A DNA stretch of 64,000 bases from Methanocaldococcus vulcanius M7 (GTDB taxonomy: Archaea > AGJL01 > Methanococci > Methanococcales > Methanocaldococcaceae), in assembly GCF_000024625.1 (NCBI RefSeq), contig NC_013407.1, positions 1,116,001 through 1,180,000 on the forward strand, written 5' to 3'. This document shows, in pieces, positions 1 through 10,713 of the stretch. A program made the translations under genes and the position numbers. Below the pieces are notes generated by a model that saw only the letters and a list, made by a program, of their open reading frames with translations, did not search any database and was not told the origin of the DNA. Position 1 is the stretch's first letter; the number at the start of each line of letters is the position of its first letter.

Positions 1-153
1 CTCAGCAGACACACTGACGTTCTCGCTTCCCATTTTTATAGGAAAGCCAGCTGGCTCTATAACCACATACTTTAATGATGGAATTGTATCATCGTAAGTT
101 TTAATCTTTGAAAATGTCTTTATTTTTATTGGAGTTAATCCAATCTTATTCAT
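1..153 (-). CDS. N-terminal fragment of an unrecognised protein (runs off left edge)
   Basis: Only the first 51 codons lie in the window. The reading begins MNKIGLTPIKIKTF and remains open to base 1. The ATG at 153 has GGTGAT a few bases upstream, the usual ribosome binding site form here, so the start is well supported. There is no signal peptide or membrane segment in the visible part. I do not recognise the family from this fragment. It is divergent from the gene starting at 248, and the 94 bp between them must hold both promoters. Confidence 0.6.
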   Translation of the reverse strand, partial: MNKIGLTPIKIKTFSKIKTYDDTIPSLKYVVIEPAGFPIKMGSENVSVSAE

Positions 154-247
154 AATAATCACCAATTTAGTGATGATAAAGGGCAACTATATTTATATTT
201 ATTAGGTTATATTAATAATTTACCTCACAAAAATCAAGGGGGATGAG

Positions 248-1084
248 ATGACATCGACGGACTTGTTTTTCTTTTTCTTCTTATTTTTCTTATTTATATA
301 TCCAGAGATGATGTTAAGATACAAGATAATGAGAAGATTGAGATGTATTAAAGAGATTGAGAAAGAAAGAGGAACGAGAGTTATTGCAATGATACACAGA
401 CAGGAAGCGTTAACTTTTTTAGGAATTCCATTATATAAATATATCACTATTGAAGATAGCGAGGAAATTTTAAGGGCTATACGTTTAACCCCCGAGGATA
501 TGCCTATTGACTTAATAATACACACTCCAGGAGGTTTGGCTTTGGCAAGTGAACAGATAGCATTAGCATTAAAAGAACACAAAGCAAAAACAACAGTTAT
601 AATTCCTCACTATGCGATGAGTGGAGGATCGCTAATTGCACTTGCAGCAGATGAGATACTGATCGATAAAAACGCGGTTATGGGGCCAGTAGATCCACAG
701 ATTGGGCAGTATCCAGCCGCTTCAATATTAGAAACATATTACAGAAAGGGAGAGAAGGTAAGTGATGAAACACTGATCTTAGTTGACATATCTAAAAAAG
801 CAATTAAGCAGATGTATGAATTTGTATATGAATTGTTAAAGGATAGATATGGAGAAGAGAAATCAAAAGACATAGCAAAAAAATTAACTGAAGGAAGATG
901 GACTCATGATTATCCATTAACCGTTAATAAACTAAAAGAACTTGGGATTGAAGTTAATACAAACGTCCCAAGGAAAGTTTATGAGTTATTAGAGCTCTAC
1001 CCTCAACCAATGGGATCAAAACCATCCGTTTACTACATCCCAGTTCCATATGAAAAGAAAGAAAGTGAAAAAAATGCAAAATAA
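248..1084 (+). CDS. Membrane-anchored SDH/ClpP-fold protease-like protein (PF01972 family)
   Basis: 278 residues. A very hydrophobic, Phe-rich N-terminal segment (about residues 6-22) looks like a single membrane anchor, followed by a soluble ClpP/crotonase-fold domain. Visible family signatures are the [10 protein letters not shown] segment, [18 protein letters not shown] with the candidate nucleophile Ser125, and [11 protein letters not shown]. These are typical of the 'serine dehydrogenase proteinase' family related to SppA/NfeD-type membrane proteases. The start at 248 is chosen because AGGGGGATG lies directly upstream; it overlaps nothing. The next gene (DUF192) overlaps its 3' end, so the two are probably co-transcribed. 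The substrate is unknown; a role in membrane protein quality control is an inference from the family. Confidence 0.8.
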   Translation: MTSTDLFFFFFLFFLFIYPEMMLRYKIMRRLRCIKEIEKERGTRVIAMIHRQEALTFLGIPLYKYITIEDSEEILRAIRLTPEDMPIDLIIHTPGGLALASEQIALALKEHKAKTTVIIPHYAMSGGSLIALAADEILIDKNAVMGPVDPQIGQYPAASILETYYRKGEKVSDETLILVDISKKAIKQMYEFVYELLKDRYGEEKSKDIAKKLTEGRWTHDYPLTVNKLKELGIEVNTNVPRKVYELLELYPQPMGSKPSVYYIPVPYEKKESEKNAK

Positions 1085-1442
1085 TTCCAAATCTGTAAAA
1101 ATTAGAAAAAAAATTAGAAAAGTAAAAATAGGAGAATTAGAATTTGATGTTATATTGGCAGATAACTTTATTAAGAGAGCAATTGGTTTAATGATGAGAG
1201 ATATAGGAGATGGGGCTATGCTCTTTCTATATAAAAAGAGAAAAGTATCTATCCACACATTTTTCATGCGTTATCCCATAGATGTTATTTTCATTGATGA
1301 GAACAGGGTGGTTGAAACCACAACTCTCCCTCCGTGGAGAACTTACTCATGTAAAAGATATTCAACAGCAATGCTTGAATTTAAAAGTAGGGATGTTGAT
1401 TTAGAGGCGTTAATAGGAGAAGAAGTAAAGTTTATTTTTTAA
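1074..1442 (+). CDS. DUF192 family protein
   Basis: About 122 residues from the ATG at 1074; the frame is also open from an ATG at 1050. I prefer 1074 because its overlap with the upstream gene is then only 11 bp and a GTGA lies just before it. The segment with [11 protein letters not shown], the central [25 protein letters not shown] and the [10 protein letters not shown] motif are the hallmarks of DUF192 (PF02643), a small beta-barrel family of unknown function found in archaea and bacteria. No signal peptide is present, although some bacterial members are exported. The overlap suggests translation coupled to the membrane protease-like gene. Confidence 0.85.
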   Translation: MQNNSKSVKIRKKIRKVKIGELEFDVILADNFIKRAIGLMMRDIGDGAMLFLYKKRKVSIHTFFMRYPIDVIFIDENRVVETTTLPPWRTYSCKRYSTAMLEFKSRDVDLEALIGEEVKFIF

Positions 1443-1492
1443 TTTTTAATTAATTTTTAATACTTTATTAAAATCATATTTGGAGGAATATT

Positions 1493-2545
1493 ATGGAGTA
1501 TTTAAAAATTTTAGAGGACTTAGTAAAAATTAGAACAGATAACGAAAAAGGAGTAAAAAAAGCGTTTAAATATTTATCAGATCTATTTAACAACCTTGGA
1601 ATAAAAAATGAAATAATAGAAGGATGTTTTATTGCATATAAAGATGATTTAAAAAAGATCAATAAAATATTTAACTCACATATTGATACTGTTAAATTTC
1701 AGAGGGAGTTTAAAAGAGAAGAGGATAAAATATATGGAACAGGAGTTATAGATGCAAAAGGAAACGTAATTTTAATGATGCACGCTTTTTTAACTACTGA
1801 AAATTCCTTATTGGTTATCTCCCCAGATGAAGAAACGAAATCTGAAGGGATTTGTAAATTTTGTCAGTATTTAAAAAATCATAAGGAATTTAAAGAAAAT
1901 ATTAAAAAAAGATCTCTCAACGTTATAGTTGGAGAACCAACCGACTTAAAAGTGTGCATTGGACATAAAGGTCGTTTTGAATATATGGTAGAGTGTTTTG
2001 GAGAAGCGAAACATGCGTCTTTTCCATCATCCACTAACCCAATAGAAATAATAAGTAAAGTGGTTTTAGATATTAAAAATATCCCATTAAAAAGCATAAA
2101 ATTCGAAAAAACATATTATTCATCTATAACACCAACAATTGTAAAGGGAGGAGTTCAAAGCAATATCACTCCCGACTATGCGAGTGTTTTATTTGATGTT
2201 CGCAGTGTAGAAAACGATCTCATAAAAAAGATCGATAATTTCTTATCTAAAAAAGAATATTATAACAAAATAAAAGCAGGTTTGGTTAAAAATAGAAATT
2301 TTGCTGACTTTTACATTTTAAAAAATGAGGAATTGTTGAAAAAATTATCGGATAATTTTGACATATCATTTTTTAATGCCACGTGTGAAGCTTTCTACTT
2401 CAACAAATTTTTAAACGCTGATGCCATAATATATGGAGTTGGAAGGTTAGAACTCGCACACTCAAAAAATGAACATCTATACATAAAAGAATTTTTTAAG
2501 GGAATAAAGGAGATAGAAAAACTCGCTAACTTGGTGGAAGAATGA
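1493..2545 (+). CDS. M20-family metallohydrolase (DapE/ArgE-like)
   Basis: 350 residues. The M20 dinuclear zinc site can be followed through the sequence: NSHIDTV (His and Asp), GTGVIDAKG (bridging Asp), PDEETKSEG (catalytic Glu pair), VGEPTD (metal Glu) and a C-terminal LAHSKNEH (His). A dimerisation domain fits about residues 165-270. Relatives are called succinyl-diaminopimelate desuccinylase or acetyl-lysine deacetylase, but methanococci are thought to make diaminopimelate by the aminotransferase route, so the substrate is open. The start follows GGAGGAATATT. The stop overlaps the ATG of the next gene as ATGA, so the two are translationally coupled. Confidence 0.85.
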   Translation: MEYLKILEDLVKIRTDNEKGVKKAFKYLSDLFNNLGIKNEIIEGCFIAYKDDLKKINKIFNSHIDTVKFQREFKREEDKIYGTGVIDAKGNVILMMHAFLTTENSLLVISPDEETKSEGICKFCQYLKNHKEFKENIKKRSLNVIVGEPTDLKVCIGHKGRFEYMVECFGEAKHASFPSSTNPIEIISKVVLDIKNIPLKSIKFEKTYYSSITPTIVKGGVQSNITPDYASVLFDVRSVENDLIKKIDNFLSKKEYYNKIKAGLVKNRNFADFYILKNEELLKKLSDNFDISFFNATCEAFYFNKFLNADAIIYGVGRLELAHSKNEHLYIKEFFKGIKEIEKLANLVEE

Positions 2546-3300
2546 TTGGAATAATAGGTGGAACAGGAATTGCAGGAATTTTGAAAGGAGATAAAGAGGA
2601 AGTGATTAACACAAAATATGGGAAAGCAAAAGTTATTATTGACAAAGAAAGTGATGTTGTTTTATTATTTAGACATGGAGCAAGTCATAGCTTACCTCCT
2701 CATAAAATAAATTATAGGGCAAACATATACGCTTTAAAAATGCTTGGAGTAGAGAGGATCTTGGCTATAAATTCTGTTGGTTCTCTAAAAATCGATTTAA
2801 AGCCAGGAATGTTTTTTATACCAAATGATTTTATCGAATTTACTAAAAAAAGAGAAGAAACATTTTACGATTGTGGAAAAGTTGTTCATATTGATATGAC
2901 AGAGCCATACTGCCCACAACTTAGGAATGTTTTAAAATCAATACTGGAAAAAAGGAAATACGCTTACGGAGAAGGGGTTTATGTTTGCACTGAAGGGCCG
3001 AGATTCGAAACAAAGAGAGAAATAGAGATATACAAAAATTGGGGAGATGTTGTAGGAATGACTGGCTATCCAGAAGTGGTTTTAGCGAGGGAGTTAGAAA
3101 TATGCTACACCTCACTGTGCAGTATAACTAACTATGCATGTGGTATTTCAAAGAACATTTTAACCGTTGATGAGGTCTTATCTACAATAAAAGAGATGGA
3201 AGATAAGATATTAAACATAGTTGAGGAATTTGTAAACTACAAATTCGGAGAAAGGGACTGTATTTGTAAAGATGCTTTAAAACATGCGGTTATTGGATAA
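2542..3300 (+). CDS. 6-oxopurine / methylthioinosine phosphorylase (PNP-MTAP family)
   Basis: 252 residues, the usual length for this family. Family signatures include IGIIGGTGIAG at the N-terminus (phosphate loop), RHGASHSLPPHKINYRAN, CTEGPRFETKREIEIY and MTGYPEVVLARELEICY. It catalyses phosphorolysis of a purine nucleoside. The M. jannaschii homologue (MJ0060, from memory) acts on 6-oxopurines including methylthioinosine, so a role in methionine and purine salvage is likely. It overlaps the M20 gene by 4 bp (ATGA). Whether the two act on the same pathway is unknown. Confidence 0.88.
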   Translation: MIGIIGGTGIAGILKGDKEEVINTKYGKAKVIIDKESDVVLLFRHGASHSLPPHKINYRANIYALKMLGVERILAINSVGSLKIDLKPGMFFIPNDFIEFTKKREETFYDCGKVVHIDMTEPYCPQLRNVLKSILEKRKYAYGEGVYVCTEGPRFETKREIEIYKNWGDVVGMTGYPEVVLARELEICYTSLCSITNYACGISKNILTVDEVLSTIKEMEDKILNIVEEFVNYKFGERDCICKDALKHAVIG

Positions 3301-3322
3301 ATATTTGAGCAATATTTTGTTT

Positions 3323-4777
3323 CTAATTTTTAGTTTTTATTAGGGTTTCAATCGTTTTAACATTAGCCATTCCCTTTCTTTCTGTCTCTTCCCATTCATT
3401 TTCTGGAACTGAATCAGCCACGATTCCTGCTCCAACTTGAATATATCCCTTATTTTTTAATATTACAAAGGTTCTTATGGTTATAGCAAGATCCATCAAA
3501 TCATCCCATCCGAAATATCCAACGCCTCCTCCGTAAGGTCCTCTCCATGTTTTTTCGAGTTCTTCAATGATCTCCATAGCTCTAACCTTTGGAGCTCCAC
3601 TTAACGTCCCAGCTGGAAATGTAGCTTTTACCGCCAAGAAGGAATCGTAATTATCTTTTAACTCTCCAATTACATTACTTACAATATGTTGAACATGAGA
3701 ATATTTCTCTATGGTCATAAAATCGCTAACTTCAACAGTTCCAAATTTTGAGATCTTTCCAATATCATTTCTTGCTAAATCAACAAGCATAACATGCTCA
3801 GCTCTCTCTTTTTCATCATTTAATAACTTATTTTCCAATTCCTTATCTTCCTCTTCTGTTTTTCCTCTTCTTATAGTTCCAGCAATCGGTCGTGTTATAA
3901 CCAATCTTTTATTGTTTGTATAGTTAGTTCTAACCAGTATTTCCGGAGAGGAACCGATAATTTTTCTATCTCCAAAGTCCAAATAATACATGTAAGGAGA
4001 AGGGTTAATCTCCCTAACTTTTTTGTAGATCTCTAAGTGATCTAAGTTTTCTAAATCAACCTCTATCCTCCTTGATAAAACAACCTGGAAAATATCTCCA
4101 GAGAAAATATACTCTTTTGCCTTTTTTACTGCTCCTATAAACTCCTCTTTACTCATATTCGACTTTATTTTTAAATTTTTTTCTTCCTGTTTTTCATTTT
4201 TATTTTTAACATTATCTTTATTATTTTTATTAATTTTAATACCTCTTGACCTCTCTACAATATCTTTCAAATGATCTATGCCCTCTTTACTTTCTGCAAC
4301 TAAGTTAACAACTCCTTCCTTTAAATCATAGGAGATAAAGTCCTTTATTATAAAAAACTCCGCATCTGGAAAGTTTAGGTCATTTACGGGCTTTGGATGA
4401 ATTTCAGAGAGATCTATCCAGTATCTTATAATATCATAACTTAAATATCCGACAAGTCCTCCTTTAAATCTTGGAATTGGTTCAATGTTTGATATATCAA
4501 TAAATCTTAAATAATGATTTCTAACTTCTCTTAAAGCATCTAATGGGCATTCATACTTTCCTTCTAATTCTTTTGCTAACTCTCCAAATTCTGTAAATGC
4601 ATCTACTTCCAATTTGCCATTTTTAAATGTTAACTTTCCCTCTGCTTTCCCTAAGATAGAATATCTTGCTATTTTTGGAACGCCCTCAGCGGACTCTAAT
4701 AAAAATGTATTCTCCCCTCTAATTTGTTCATAAACACTTAGAGGTTCAGAACTCATCTTTATTTTTTTAATTATCAT
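3323..4777 (-). CDS. trpE: Anthranilate synthase component I
   Basis: 484 residues. It converts chorismate to anthranilate with ammonia supplied by TrpG, the first committed step to tryptophan. The N-terminal TFLLES segment is the conserved tryptophan feedback site. The chorismate-binding domain (from about residue 205) shows [40 protein letters not shown] and [18 protein letters not shown] Lys/Asn-rich linker (about 185-205) separates the domains. The start at 4777 is preceded by GGTGATT. No trpG or other trp gene is adjacent, so in this window trpE stands alone. Its upstream region carries a perfect palindrome described separately. Confidence 0.95.
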   Translation of the reverse strand: MIIKKIKMSSEPLSVYEQIRGENTFLLESAEGVPKIARYSILGKAEGKLTFKNGKLEVDAFTEFGELAKELEGKYECPLDALREVRNHYLRFIDISNIEPIPRFKGGLVGYLSYDIIRYWIDLSEIHPKPVNDLNFPDAEFFIIKDFISYDLKEGVVNLVAESKEGIDHLKDIVERSRGIKINKNNKDNVKNKNEKQEEKNLKIKSNMSKEEFIGAVKKAKEYIFSGDIFQVVLSRRIEVDLENLDHLEIYKKVREINPSPYMYYLDFGDRKIIGSSPEILVRTNYTNNKRLVITRPIAGTIRRGKTEEEDKELENKLLNDEKERAEHVMLVDLARNDIGKISKFGTVEVSDFMTIEKYSHVQHIVSNVIGELKDNYDSFLAVKATFPAGTLSGAPKVRAMEIIEELEKTWRGPYGGGVGYFGWDDLMDLAITIRTFVILKNKGYIQVGAGIVADSVPENEWEETERKGMANVKTIETLIKTKN

Positions 4778-5137
4778 TAATAATCACCATGAACTTACCA
4801 TCTGTTTTCTCTTTTTTCTTTTATCACTTATTAAATTTTTTAATTTTTTAATTTTTTGTTGAGTGTATCTAATGTCAAAGGATATGATGATTATCCTTTA
4901 CATCAACTTTTATTAAGATGACCCTTACACTTAATATTAAAACCCAATATAACAACCTATTAAAACTAAGATTATTTTTGAACATAAATATTTTTAAAGT
5001 TTAAATACATATCCGAATATAATTATATAATAAATAATAAATCTTCCGACAGAACCGTTAAGTATATATAGTAGTTATTTTTTATTTTTGAGGTTCTACA
5101 AATTATCACAACCCGAACGAAAAGAGCGAAAGGTGAA
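4778..5137. promoter_or_regulatory. 360-bp divergent control region between trpE and the CRISPR-Cas operon
   Basis: No gene is seen here. Reading toward trpE there is an 8-bp perfect inverted repeat, AAAGGATA (4877-4884) and TATCCTTT (4892-4899), about 100 bp before the trpE ATG. Its trpE-sense arm contains AGGATAATCATC, which recurs upstream of tyrA. Toward the cas genes there is a strong TATA element, AGTATATATAG at 5061-5071, followed by a roughly 65-nt leader and AAAGGTGAA before the ATG at 5138. Operator function for the palindrome is inference. Confidence 0.6.
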
Positions 5138-7066
5138 ATGTTGAAAGTTTTAATAGCACCTCTCGGCGTTGGAAAAAGTGCAGAAGAGAAAGATGTATCT
5201 AAAAGGAAATACAATACTGCAAAATATGTTCTCAATGGGGAAGAAGAAACCAGCCCATTTATATTATCTATTTTAACTAAAACATTAAAGGTTGATAAAG
5301 TTATTGTAGTTGGAACTGCGAGATCAATGTGGGAAGAGCTCTATCGATATTATGCTAATGAAGTAAAAGAATTTGATAAAGAATATTGGATAGAAATAGG
5401 AAAAAAAGTGGGGGAATCAAAACATAGTCATTACGCTCTCTCAGAAAACGATCTAAAAAAGGTAGAGGAAGTTATTGACAAATATCTACAAAAGATCAAC
5501 AAAAATGCTACTGGAGGATCTAAATGCAAGATAATCAAATATGGAATTAATAGAGAAGAGATCTGGGAGAATTTTGATATATTCATGGGATTAATAGATG
5601 AAATAAACGAGGGGGATGAAATATATTTAGACATAACCCATGCATTTCGATCCATTCCTCTATTTATGTATGTTATGTTAGAGTTTATGAGATACTTTAA
5701 AAATGTAAAGTTGAAGGGTATCTATTATGGAATGTTAGATGTGATGAGCGAATTAGGATATGCTCCAGTTGTTGATCTAAGCCCAATATTTGAAATCTCA
5801 GAGTGGGTTAGAGGAATGTATGAATTCACAACCTATGGAAATGGATATTTAATCTCAGAACTACTGGAAGAGGAGGATAAAGAAATAGCCAATAGATTGA
5901 AAAAGATCTCGCAGTATATTGATGCTAACTTCCTAAAAGAATTAAAAGAAGAAGTGAAAGACCTAAAACCACTGATTGATAGTAAAAAGAACAAAGGAAA
6001 GTTCTTAAAATACTTTATCCCAGAACTTCAAAAGTTTGTTAATAAACTAAATTATGAAAAATCCGACTTTGATTTTCAAATATCCATGGCTAAGTGGAAT
6101 TTTGAAAATAAAAAATATAGTTCTGGCTACATGTGTTTAACTGACTCGATATTTTGGAAAATGTGTAATATTTACAATCTTCCTCCAATTCACGAGAACA
6201 GAGAGATTATGAAAGGAATTATATACAATCCTCAATTACAAAGGCAGCATTCAGACATTAAAGCAGTGTGGGATCTTCATTACAACAGGTTAAGAGACAA
6301 AAGGAATAAAATAGCCCATGCAGATGTTAGTAAAGGTGGAAAAGGTTTAGATCCTGAAAAAGACCTTAATGACGTAATTAAAGTTTTAGAAGATATGAAA
6401 ATCAGGAATATGGATGATATAATTAAAGAATTACTCAATACATGTGAAAATGATAAGAAAACATTTGCCCTACTAATTAAAATCTTAAAATCCAAAATCG
6501 TGAAGAAAGTAATTGATGCATACAACTTAAACGATGACGAAAACTCATGGAACTTTGTTAAATGCAATCTTCTCCATAAAGAGAACAGATGTTCAAACGA
6601 AAATCTAAAAAAACTTATAAACTTGTTTAATAAAGAATATTCTTGTGTTGATGAGTTAAAAGAAGCATTTCAGGAGGTAAAAAGGATGAGAAATGAAGAT
6701 ATTGTAGATCTCTATGCATTACAGAATGCTCTTATTCACTACATTGCATTTAAACTTTCAAAAGCTTATAAAATTAGAAATAATGCAGAATATAAAAAAA
6801 TCTTTAAGTGGATGCTCTTAAATAAATCGTTATGCCAAAAAAATCCAATTTTAGAGGAACTAAATAAGAACTACTTTATAATTTTTAAAAACATGAAATC
6901 CCAAAATCCAGATTCAAAAAAAGAGATAATATCTGCTTCAAAAAATATAATAAATTTATTTAATAAAGATATTTCAAATATTAAGATGAATGTTCCTCTA
7001 AATGTGGTTTTAAAAGCATACAATAGATATAAAAATTTTAAAAACATTAAAAATAATGGAGGTTAG
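5138..7066 (+). CDS. csx1: Csx1-like CARF-HEPN ribonuclease of the type III CRISPR system
   Basis: 642 residues. The N-terminal CARF domain (about 1-200) starts with LKVLIAPLGVGKS and carries LDITHAFRSIP (D165-x-T167-H168), the DxTHG-type motif of Csx1/Csx2 proteins. The HEPN domain holds R389NKIAH394, a complete R-x4-H catalytic motif. In this family the CARF domain binds cyclic oligoadenylate made by Cas10 and switches on non-specific RNA cleavage. A further 220 residues after the HEPN motif form a helical, Lys/Asn-rich extension that I do not recognise. It is the first gene of the locus, has its own promoter, and its end nearly touches the ring-nuclease gene. Confidence 0.85.
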   Translation: MLKVLIAPLGVGKSAEEKDVSKRKYNTAKYVLNGEEETSPFILSILTKTLKVDKVIVVGTARSMWEELYRYYANEVKEFDKEYWIEIGKKVGESKHSHYALSENDLKKVEEVIDKYLQKINKNATGGSKCKIIKYGINREEIWENFDIFMGLIDEINEGDEIYLDITHAFRSIPLFMYVMLEFMRYFKNVKLKGIYYGMLDVMSELGYAPVVDLSPIFEISEWVRGMYEFTTYGNGYLISELLEEEDKEIANRLKKISQYIDANFLKELKEEVKDLKPLIDSKKNKGKFLKYFIPELQKFVNKLNYEKSDFDFQISMAKWNFENKKYSSGYMCLTDSIFWKMCNIYNLPPIHENREIMKGIIYNPQLQRQHSDIKAVWDLHYNRLRDKRNKIAHADVSKGGKGLDPEKDLNDVIKVLEDMKIRNMDDIIKELLNTCENDKKTFALLIKILKSKIVKKVIDAYNLNDDENSWNFVKCNLLHKENRCSNENLKKLINLFNKEYSCVDELKEAFQEVKRMRNEDIVDLYALQNALIHYIAFKLSKAYKIRNNAEYKKIFKWMLLNKSLCQKNPILEELNKNYFIIFKNMKSQNPDSKKEIISASKNIINLFNKDISNIKMNVPLNVVLKAYNRYKNFKNIKNNGG

Positions 7067-7070
7067 TTGT

Positions 7071-7460
7071 ATGAGGAGGATGATAATTATTTTATCTCAC
7101 AAACTTACAGAGGAGCAAATTAAGGATGCAAAAGAACATTTAGGTGTTGATGAATTTATTTACTTACCAAAACCTTTACGTGATTTATGGTCAAACATTC
7201 CGCCTGATATTGATGACATTGATGATCACTTAAAACCAATAAAGGACTTTTTAGAAAACAATACTAAACCAAAGGATTATGTTTTAGTTCAAGGGGACTT
7301 TGGAGCCACATATAAAATGGTAAATTTTGCACTTGATAAAAACTTGATTCCTGTATATGCAACTACAAAACGAATCGCAAAAGATATATATGATGGAAGG
7401 AAAACAATTACCATCAGAGAATTTAAACACTGTAAGTTTAGAAGATATGCAACATATTAG
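7071..7460 (+). CDS. csx20: Csx20-like CRISPR-associated protein, predicted ring nuclease
   Basis: 129 residues from the ATG at 7071, which has GGAGGT 8 bp upstream, inside the last codons of csx1. An in-frame ATG at 7056 inside csx1 has no such site. The sequence has the small alpha/beta look of Csx20: MIIILSHKLTEEQIKDA, LWSNIPPDID, DYVLVQGDFGATY and a basic C-terminus. Proteins of this family occur with type III systems and are thought to degrade cyclic oligoadenylates and so shut off Csx1. The 4-bp gap to csx1 suggests effector and off-switch are made together. The family call is from pattern memory, so the name is less sure than the CRISPR link. Confidence 0.7.
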   Translation: MRRMIIILSHKLTEEQIKDAKEHLGVDEFIYLPKPLRDLWSNIPPDIDDIDDHLKPIKDFLENNTKPKDYVLVQGDFGATYKMVNFALDKNLIPVYATTKRIAKDIYDGRKTITIREFKHCKFRRYATY

Positions 7461-7518
7461 ATAATTTATTTAGTTCATTTATATACTATCTTTACAAATG
7501 TAAATTTGGGGGATTTAG
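7461..7518 (+). promoter_or_regulatory. Internal promoter before csm1
   Basis: A TATA-like element, TTTATATAC at 7478-7486, sits about 33 bp before the csm1 ATG, with GGGGGAT as ribosome binding site just before 7519. This suggests csm1-csm5 and the last csx1-like gene can be transcribed separately from the csx1-csx20 pair. Confidence 0.5.
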
Positions 7519-10236
7519 ATGGGAAATTGTGATGAATACACTGCCTTAAAAATTGGGGCTTTATTGCATGATATTGGAAAGTTTGTTCAAAGAGTTGATA
7601 ATCAAGAAATAAAATCATTGAAAGATAAATCGAAGGATAAATATGGAAACATTAAACATCAATCAATCGGTGCTGTTTTTATTGAAAAATACTACAAAAA
7701 TCTTGGAATTAATGAAGAAATTAAAAACTTAATTATCGAATTTGTAAAAAATCACCACAATAGCAATATAAAAACTGGCTTAATAGGTATAATACGACTT
7801 GCTGACTGGCTGAGTAGTGCAGAGCGAGAGGAGATAGAGGAGTTTAAAAGTGAGGCAGGAAGTAAGAAAGAGGATCAAAGATTGCTCTCAATTTTTGAAT
7901 TGATTAGATTGGAGGAAGAAGATAGAAAAATAATTGATAAGAAACTTTCTGAGATCTACAATAATGGGGGAAAGTATGGGCTACAACCACTTGCAATAAA
8001 TTCCCATACAATATTTCCCTACAAATCTCCAAATCCAAGTTATGAACAACTTTATGAGGCATTTATAAATGAGTTAACTAACAATAAGATTGATAACTTC
8101 AAAAAACTCTACCAACTGGTTCAAAAATACTTCTGGTGCGTTCCATCAGCAACCAACTGGAAAAAATATGGAGGATATTTGCCTGACATATCTCTTTACG
8201 ATCACTTAAAAACAACCTGTGCAATTGCATGCTGTTTATATCAAATCTATAAAGGAAATGTTGAATCTGATGCAGTATTAACTGATGAAATGTTGAAAGA
8301 ACTTTTAAAACGGCTTCCTTTAGATAAAAATGGGCTATACGATCCAGAGTTAAATAAATCCTGGGAAAAATATACGTTGTTTTCTCTAATCCATGGGGAT
8401 ATTTCAGGAATACAGAAATTTATATTTAAAATATCCTCAAAGCATGCAGCAAAATCACTTAAAGGAAGAAGTTTTTATCTTGACTTCTTAACTGAGATAT
8501 TTGCAAAGTGGATATGTAAAGAGTTGGATTTACCAATAACAAATATCCTATTCTACGGAGGAGGACATTTTTACATTCTAAGTTATAAAATAACTGAAGA
8601 AAAAATAGAAGAATTCGAAAAAAAGATTAATGATTTGCTTTATGGAATGTTTAACACAGATCTCTACTTAACTATTGCAAAAGTTGATATAAAACCATCA
8701 GAATTTTTATCTCAGGCAACATCAAACTTCTCATACAAATGGAAAGAGGTTGCAGATGAAACAATAACCAAAAAATTAAAAAGATTTGGATATAAAATCC
8801 ATGAGATCTTTGAGGTTTATAACGAAGGGATCGATGAGAAATGTAAGATCTGTGGAAGAGAAATTACAGATACAGAATATTACCTCCCCTACCAAGATGA
8901 GAAGATAAAAATTTGTAAATATTGCGATTCGTTTGTTAAATTAACAAACTTCTTAAAAGAATGTCAAAAATCAAAAGAAATTGATTTCTCAAAATTCAAA
9001 AAGAAAAGTATTAAAAGCATTGAAATACCAGATCTAATTAAAATAAGTGATATTCCAGCAATAAGCAGTATAATAAAAGGAATAAATGAAAAAGGTAGAA
9101 AAATCGAGGGTTTAGGCATTACATTTGGAGATGGGGACTACTTTTTAACAAAATACAATCTACCAAAAAATGTTATCGACAAGGAGGACAATAAAATAAA
9201 AGAGGAAGGAGCATTGGAAATCCCATACAAAATTTGGAGCATTGCTTTCCCAATAAAAGACGGAGAAATTATCGATTTTGATGAATTAGCAGAAAAATCT
9301 TCTGGAACCAAAAAGATAGCCATCCTAAAAATGGATGTAGATAATCTTGGAAGTATATTTACCGAGGGTCTTGGAGATAGGGCATCAATATCAAGATTAA
9401 GTACGTTAAGTTCAATGCTAACGTTGTTTTTTACTGGTTATATTCCACATCTAATTAATAAAAAATACTCAGAAGATATTTATTTGGTTTATTCTGGGGG
9501 AGACGATACATTAATAGTTGGATCATGGGATAAAATTTGGGAATTGGCAAAAGAAATAAGAAAAGAGTTTAAAAAATTCGTATGTTATAACCCAGAAATA
9601 ACCCTAAGTGCAGGAGTTATGATAATAAATCCAAAATTTGAGTTTAGAAAAGCAGCGGATATGGCTGAGAAAGAGTTAGAAGCAGGAAAGCATAACATAA
9701 TCTATGAAAAAGAAGACGAAGAAGAAAAAATGGACAAAAATGCGATAACAATATTCGAATGTCCAATGAATTGGGATTTAGAAGTGTTTTATGATAGGGA
9801 TCTATGGGAAAAGATGAAGTTATTAAAAAACATTGGTGTTCTCCCAGAGATATATGATAAAGTTTTATTATCCAACGAAGAGATGGCTCTAAACTTTAAT
9901 GAAGATAATCTGGAGAAAGAATTTGATAGAGCCATTAAAAAAGTTGGAAGAAAAAGATTACTACATATAACTCAGATAGTCGCAGATCGACTTGGAAAAA
10001 TTGTAAAAAAAGAGGGAGAAAATGTAGTTTTGAACATTCCTTACTATTGGAGGACACTCTACTACCTACGTAGAAATTACTCCGATTCAGAAGAATATGT
10101 GGCATTTTTGAAAAAATATCTTAAAAATAAAGTGTTAACTTTCATAAAAGATGATAATAAAAATCTAAAAATAGAATTCAACGATTTAAAGGTCTCTGCC
10201 AAAATTGTTGAGTTGAAAAATAGACAGGAGAGGTGA
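7519..10236 (+). CDS. csm1: Csm1 (Cas10), cyclic oligoadenylate synthase subunit of type III-A effector
   Basis: 905 residues, rather long for Csm1. The order is: an N-terminal HD domain with LLHDIGKF (H17, D18) and a later KNHHNS, which cuts single-stranded DNA in this family; a zinc-binding element with C442, C445, C466 and C469; and two palm domains, the second bearing YSGGDD (GGDD at 660-663), the metal site that makes cyclic oligoadenylates from ATP when target RNA is bound. Both catalytic sites look intact, so DNase and signalling activity are expected. It is the large subunit of the Csm complex and is followed after 4 bp by csm2. Confidence 0.95.
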   Translation: MGNCDEYTALKIGALLHDIGKFVQRVDNQEIKSLKDKSKDKYGNIKHQSIGAVFIEKYYKNLGINEEIKNLIIEFVKNHHNSNIKTGLIGIIRLADWLSSAEREEIEEFKSEAGSKKEDQRLLSIFELIRLEEEDRKIIDKKLSEIYNNGGKYGLQPLAINSHTIFPYKSPNPSYEQLYEAFINELTNNKIDNFKKLYQLVQKYFWCVPSATNWKKYGGYLPDISLYDHLKTTCAIACCLYQIYKGNVESDAVLTDEMLKELLKRLPLDKNGLYDPELNKSWEKYTLFSLIHGDISGIQKFIFKISSKHAAKSLKGRSFYLDFLTEIFAKWICKELDLPITNILFYGGGHFYILSYKITEEKIEEFEKKINDLLYGMFNTDLYLTIAKVDIKPSEFLSQATSNFSYKWKEVADETITKKLKRFGYKIHEIFEVYNEGIDEKCKICGREITDTEYYLPYQDEKIKICKYCDSFVKLTNFLKECQKSKEIDFSKFKKKSIKSIEIPDLIKISDIPAISSIIKGINEKGRKIEGLGITFGDGDYFLTKYNLPKNVIDKEDNKIKEEGALEIPYKIWSIAFPIKDGEIIDFDELAEKSSGTKKIAILKMDVDNLGSIFTEGLGDRASISRLSTLSSMLTLFFTGYIPHLINKKYSEDIYLVYSGGDDTLIVGSWDKIWELAKEIRKEFKKFVCYNPEITLSAGVMIINPKFEFRKAADMAEKELEAGKHNIIYEKEDEEEKMDKNAITIFECPMNWDLEVFYDRDLWEKMKLLKNIGVLPEIYDKVLLSNEEMALNFNEDNLEKEFDRAIKKVGRKRLLHITQIVADRLGKIVKKEGENVVLNIPYYWRTLYYLRRNYSDSEEYVAFLKKYLKNKVLTFIKDDNKNLKIEFNDLKVSAKIVELKNRQER

Positions 10237-10240
10237 AATA

Positions 10241-10663
10241 ATGCAAAATAATGAAAATTTATCAAAAGAAATTGAAGTGATTCTGAATATAAAAAATGAC
10301 AATGCCAAGACAGTCATAGATATTGCTGAAAAATGGGCAAAAGAATTTAACGAGATCCCATCATCAAAAATGAGGGACTTCTATGACTATGTTTTAAGAA
10401 TTAAGGAGAATGAAGAAAACTGGTATAAGGATCTTGTCTTATTAAAACCAAAATTAGCTTATAACTACGGAAAAGAACCAAGTAAATTCGATAGAAGAAC
10501 AAGACAAGAGACAAACAAGAAGAAAATTGCTTTAAAATTGTTAATGGATAGATTTAGCAAGTTAATAGATGCAATAAATAACGATAAAGAGAAATTTAAA
10601 AACTTTAAGACATTCTTTGAGGCATTAGTTGCTTATCACAAAATCTACGCAAAATCACAATAA
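10241..10663 (+). CDS. csm2: Csm2, small helical subunit of the Csm complex
   Basis: 140 residues, entirely helical and basic, the usual size for Csm2. The conserved core segments [13 protein letters not shown] and a C-terminal [10 protein letters not shown] are typical. Csm2 forms the inner filament beside Csm3 and contacts crRNA-target duplex. It has GGAGAGGTGA upstream at the csm1 stop and is placed between csm1 and csm3 as in other III-A loci. Confidence 0.92.
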   Translation: MQNNENLSKEIEVILNIKNDNAKTVIDIAEKWAKEFNEIPSSKMRDFYDYVLRIKENEENWYKDLVLLKPKLAYNYGKEPSKFDRRTRQETNKKKIALKLLMDRFSKLIDAINNDKEKFKNFKTFFEALVAYHKIYAKSQ

Positions 10664-10713
10664 TTTTTGATAAAATTAAAAAATTATGTAATAAACGGAT
10701 AGGAGGGGATAAT

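Noticed and set aside
248-310. The poly-Phe N-terminus of the protease-like protein as a translation artefact
   Set aside because: A good ribosome binding site precedes the ATG at 248, and family members carry an N-terminal membrane anchor, so the hydrophobic start is probably real.
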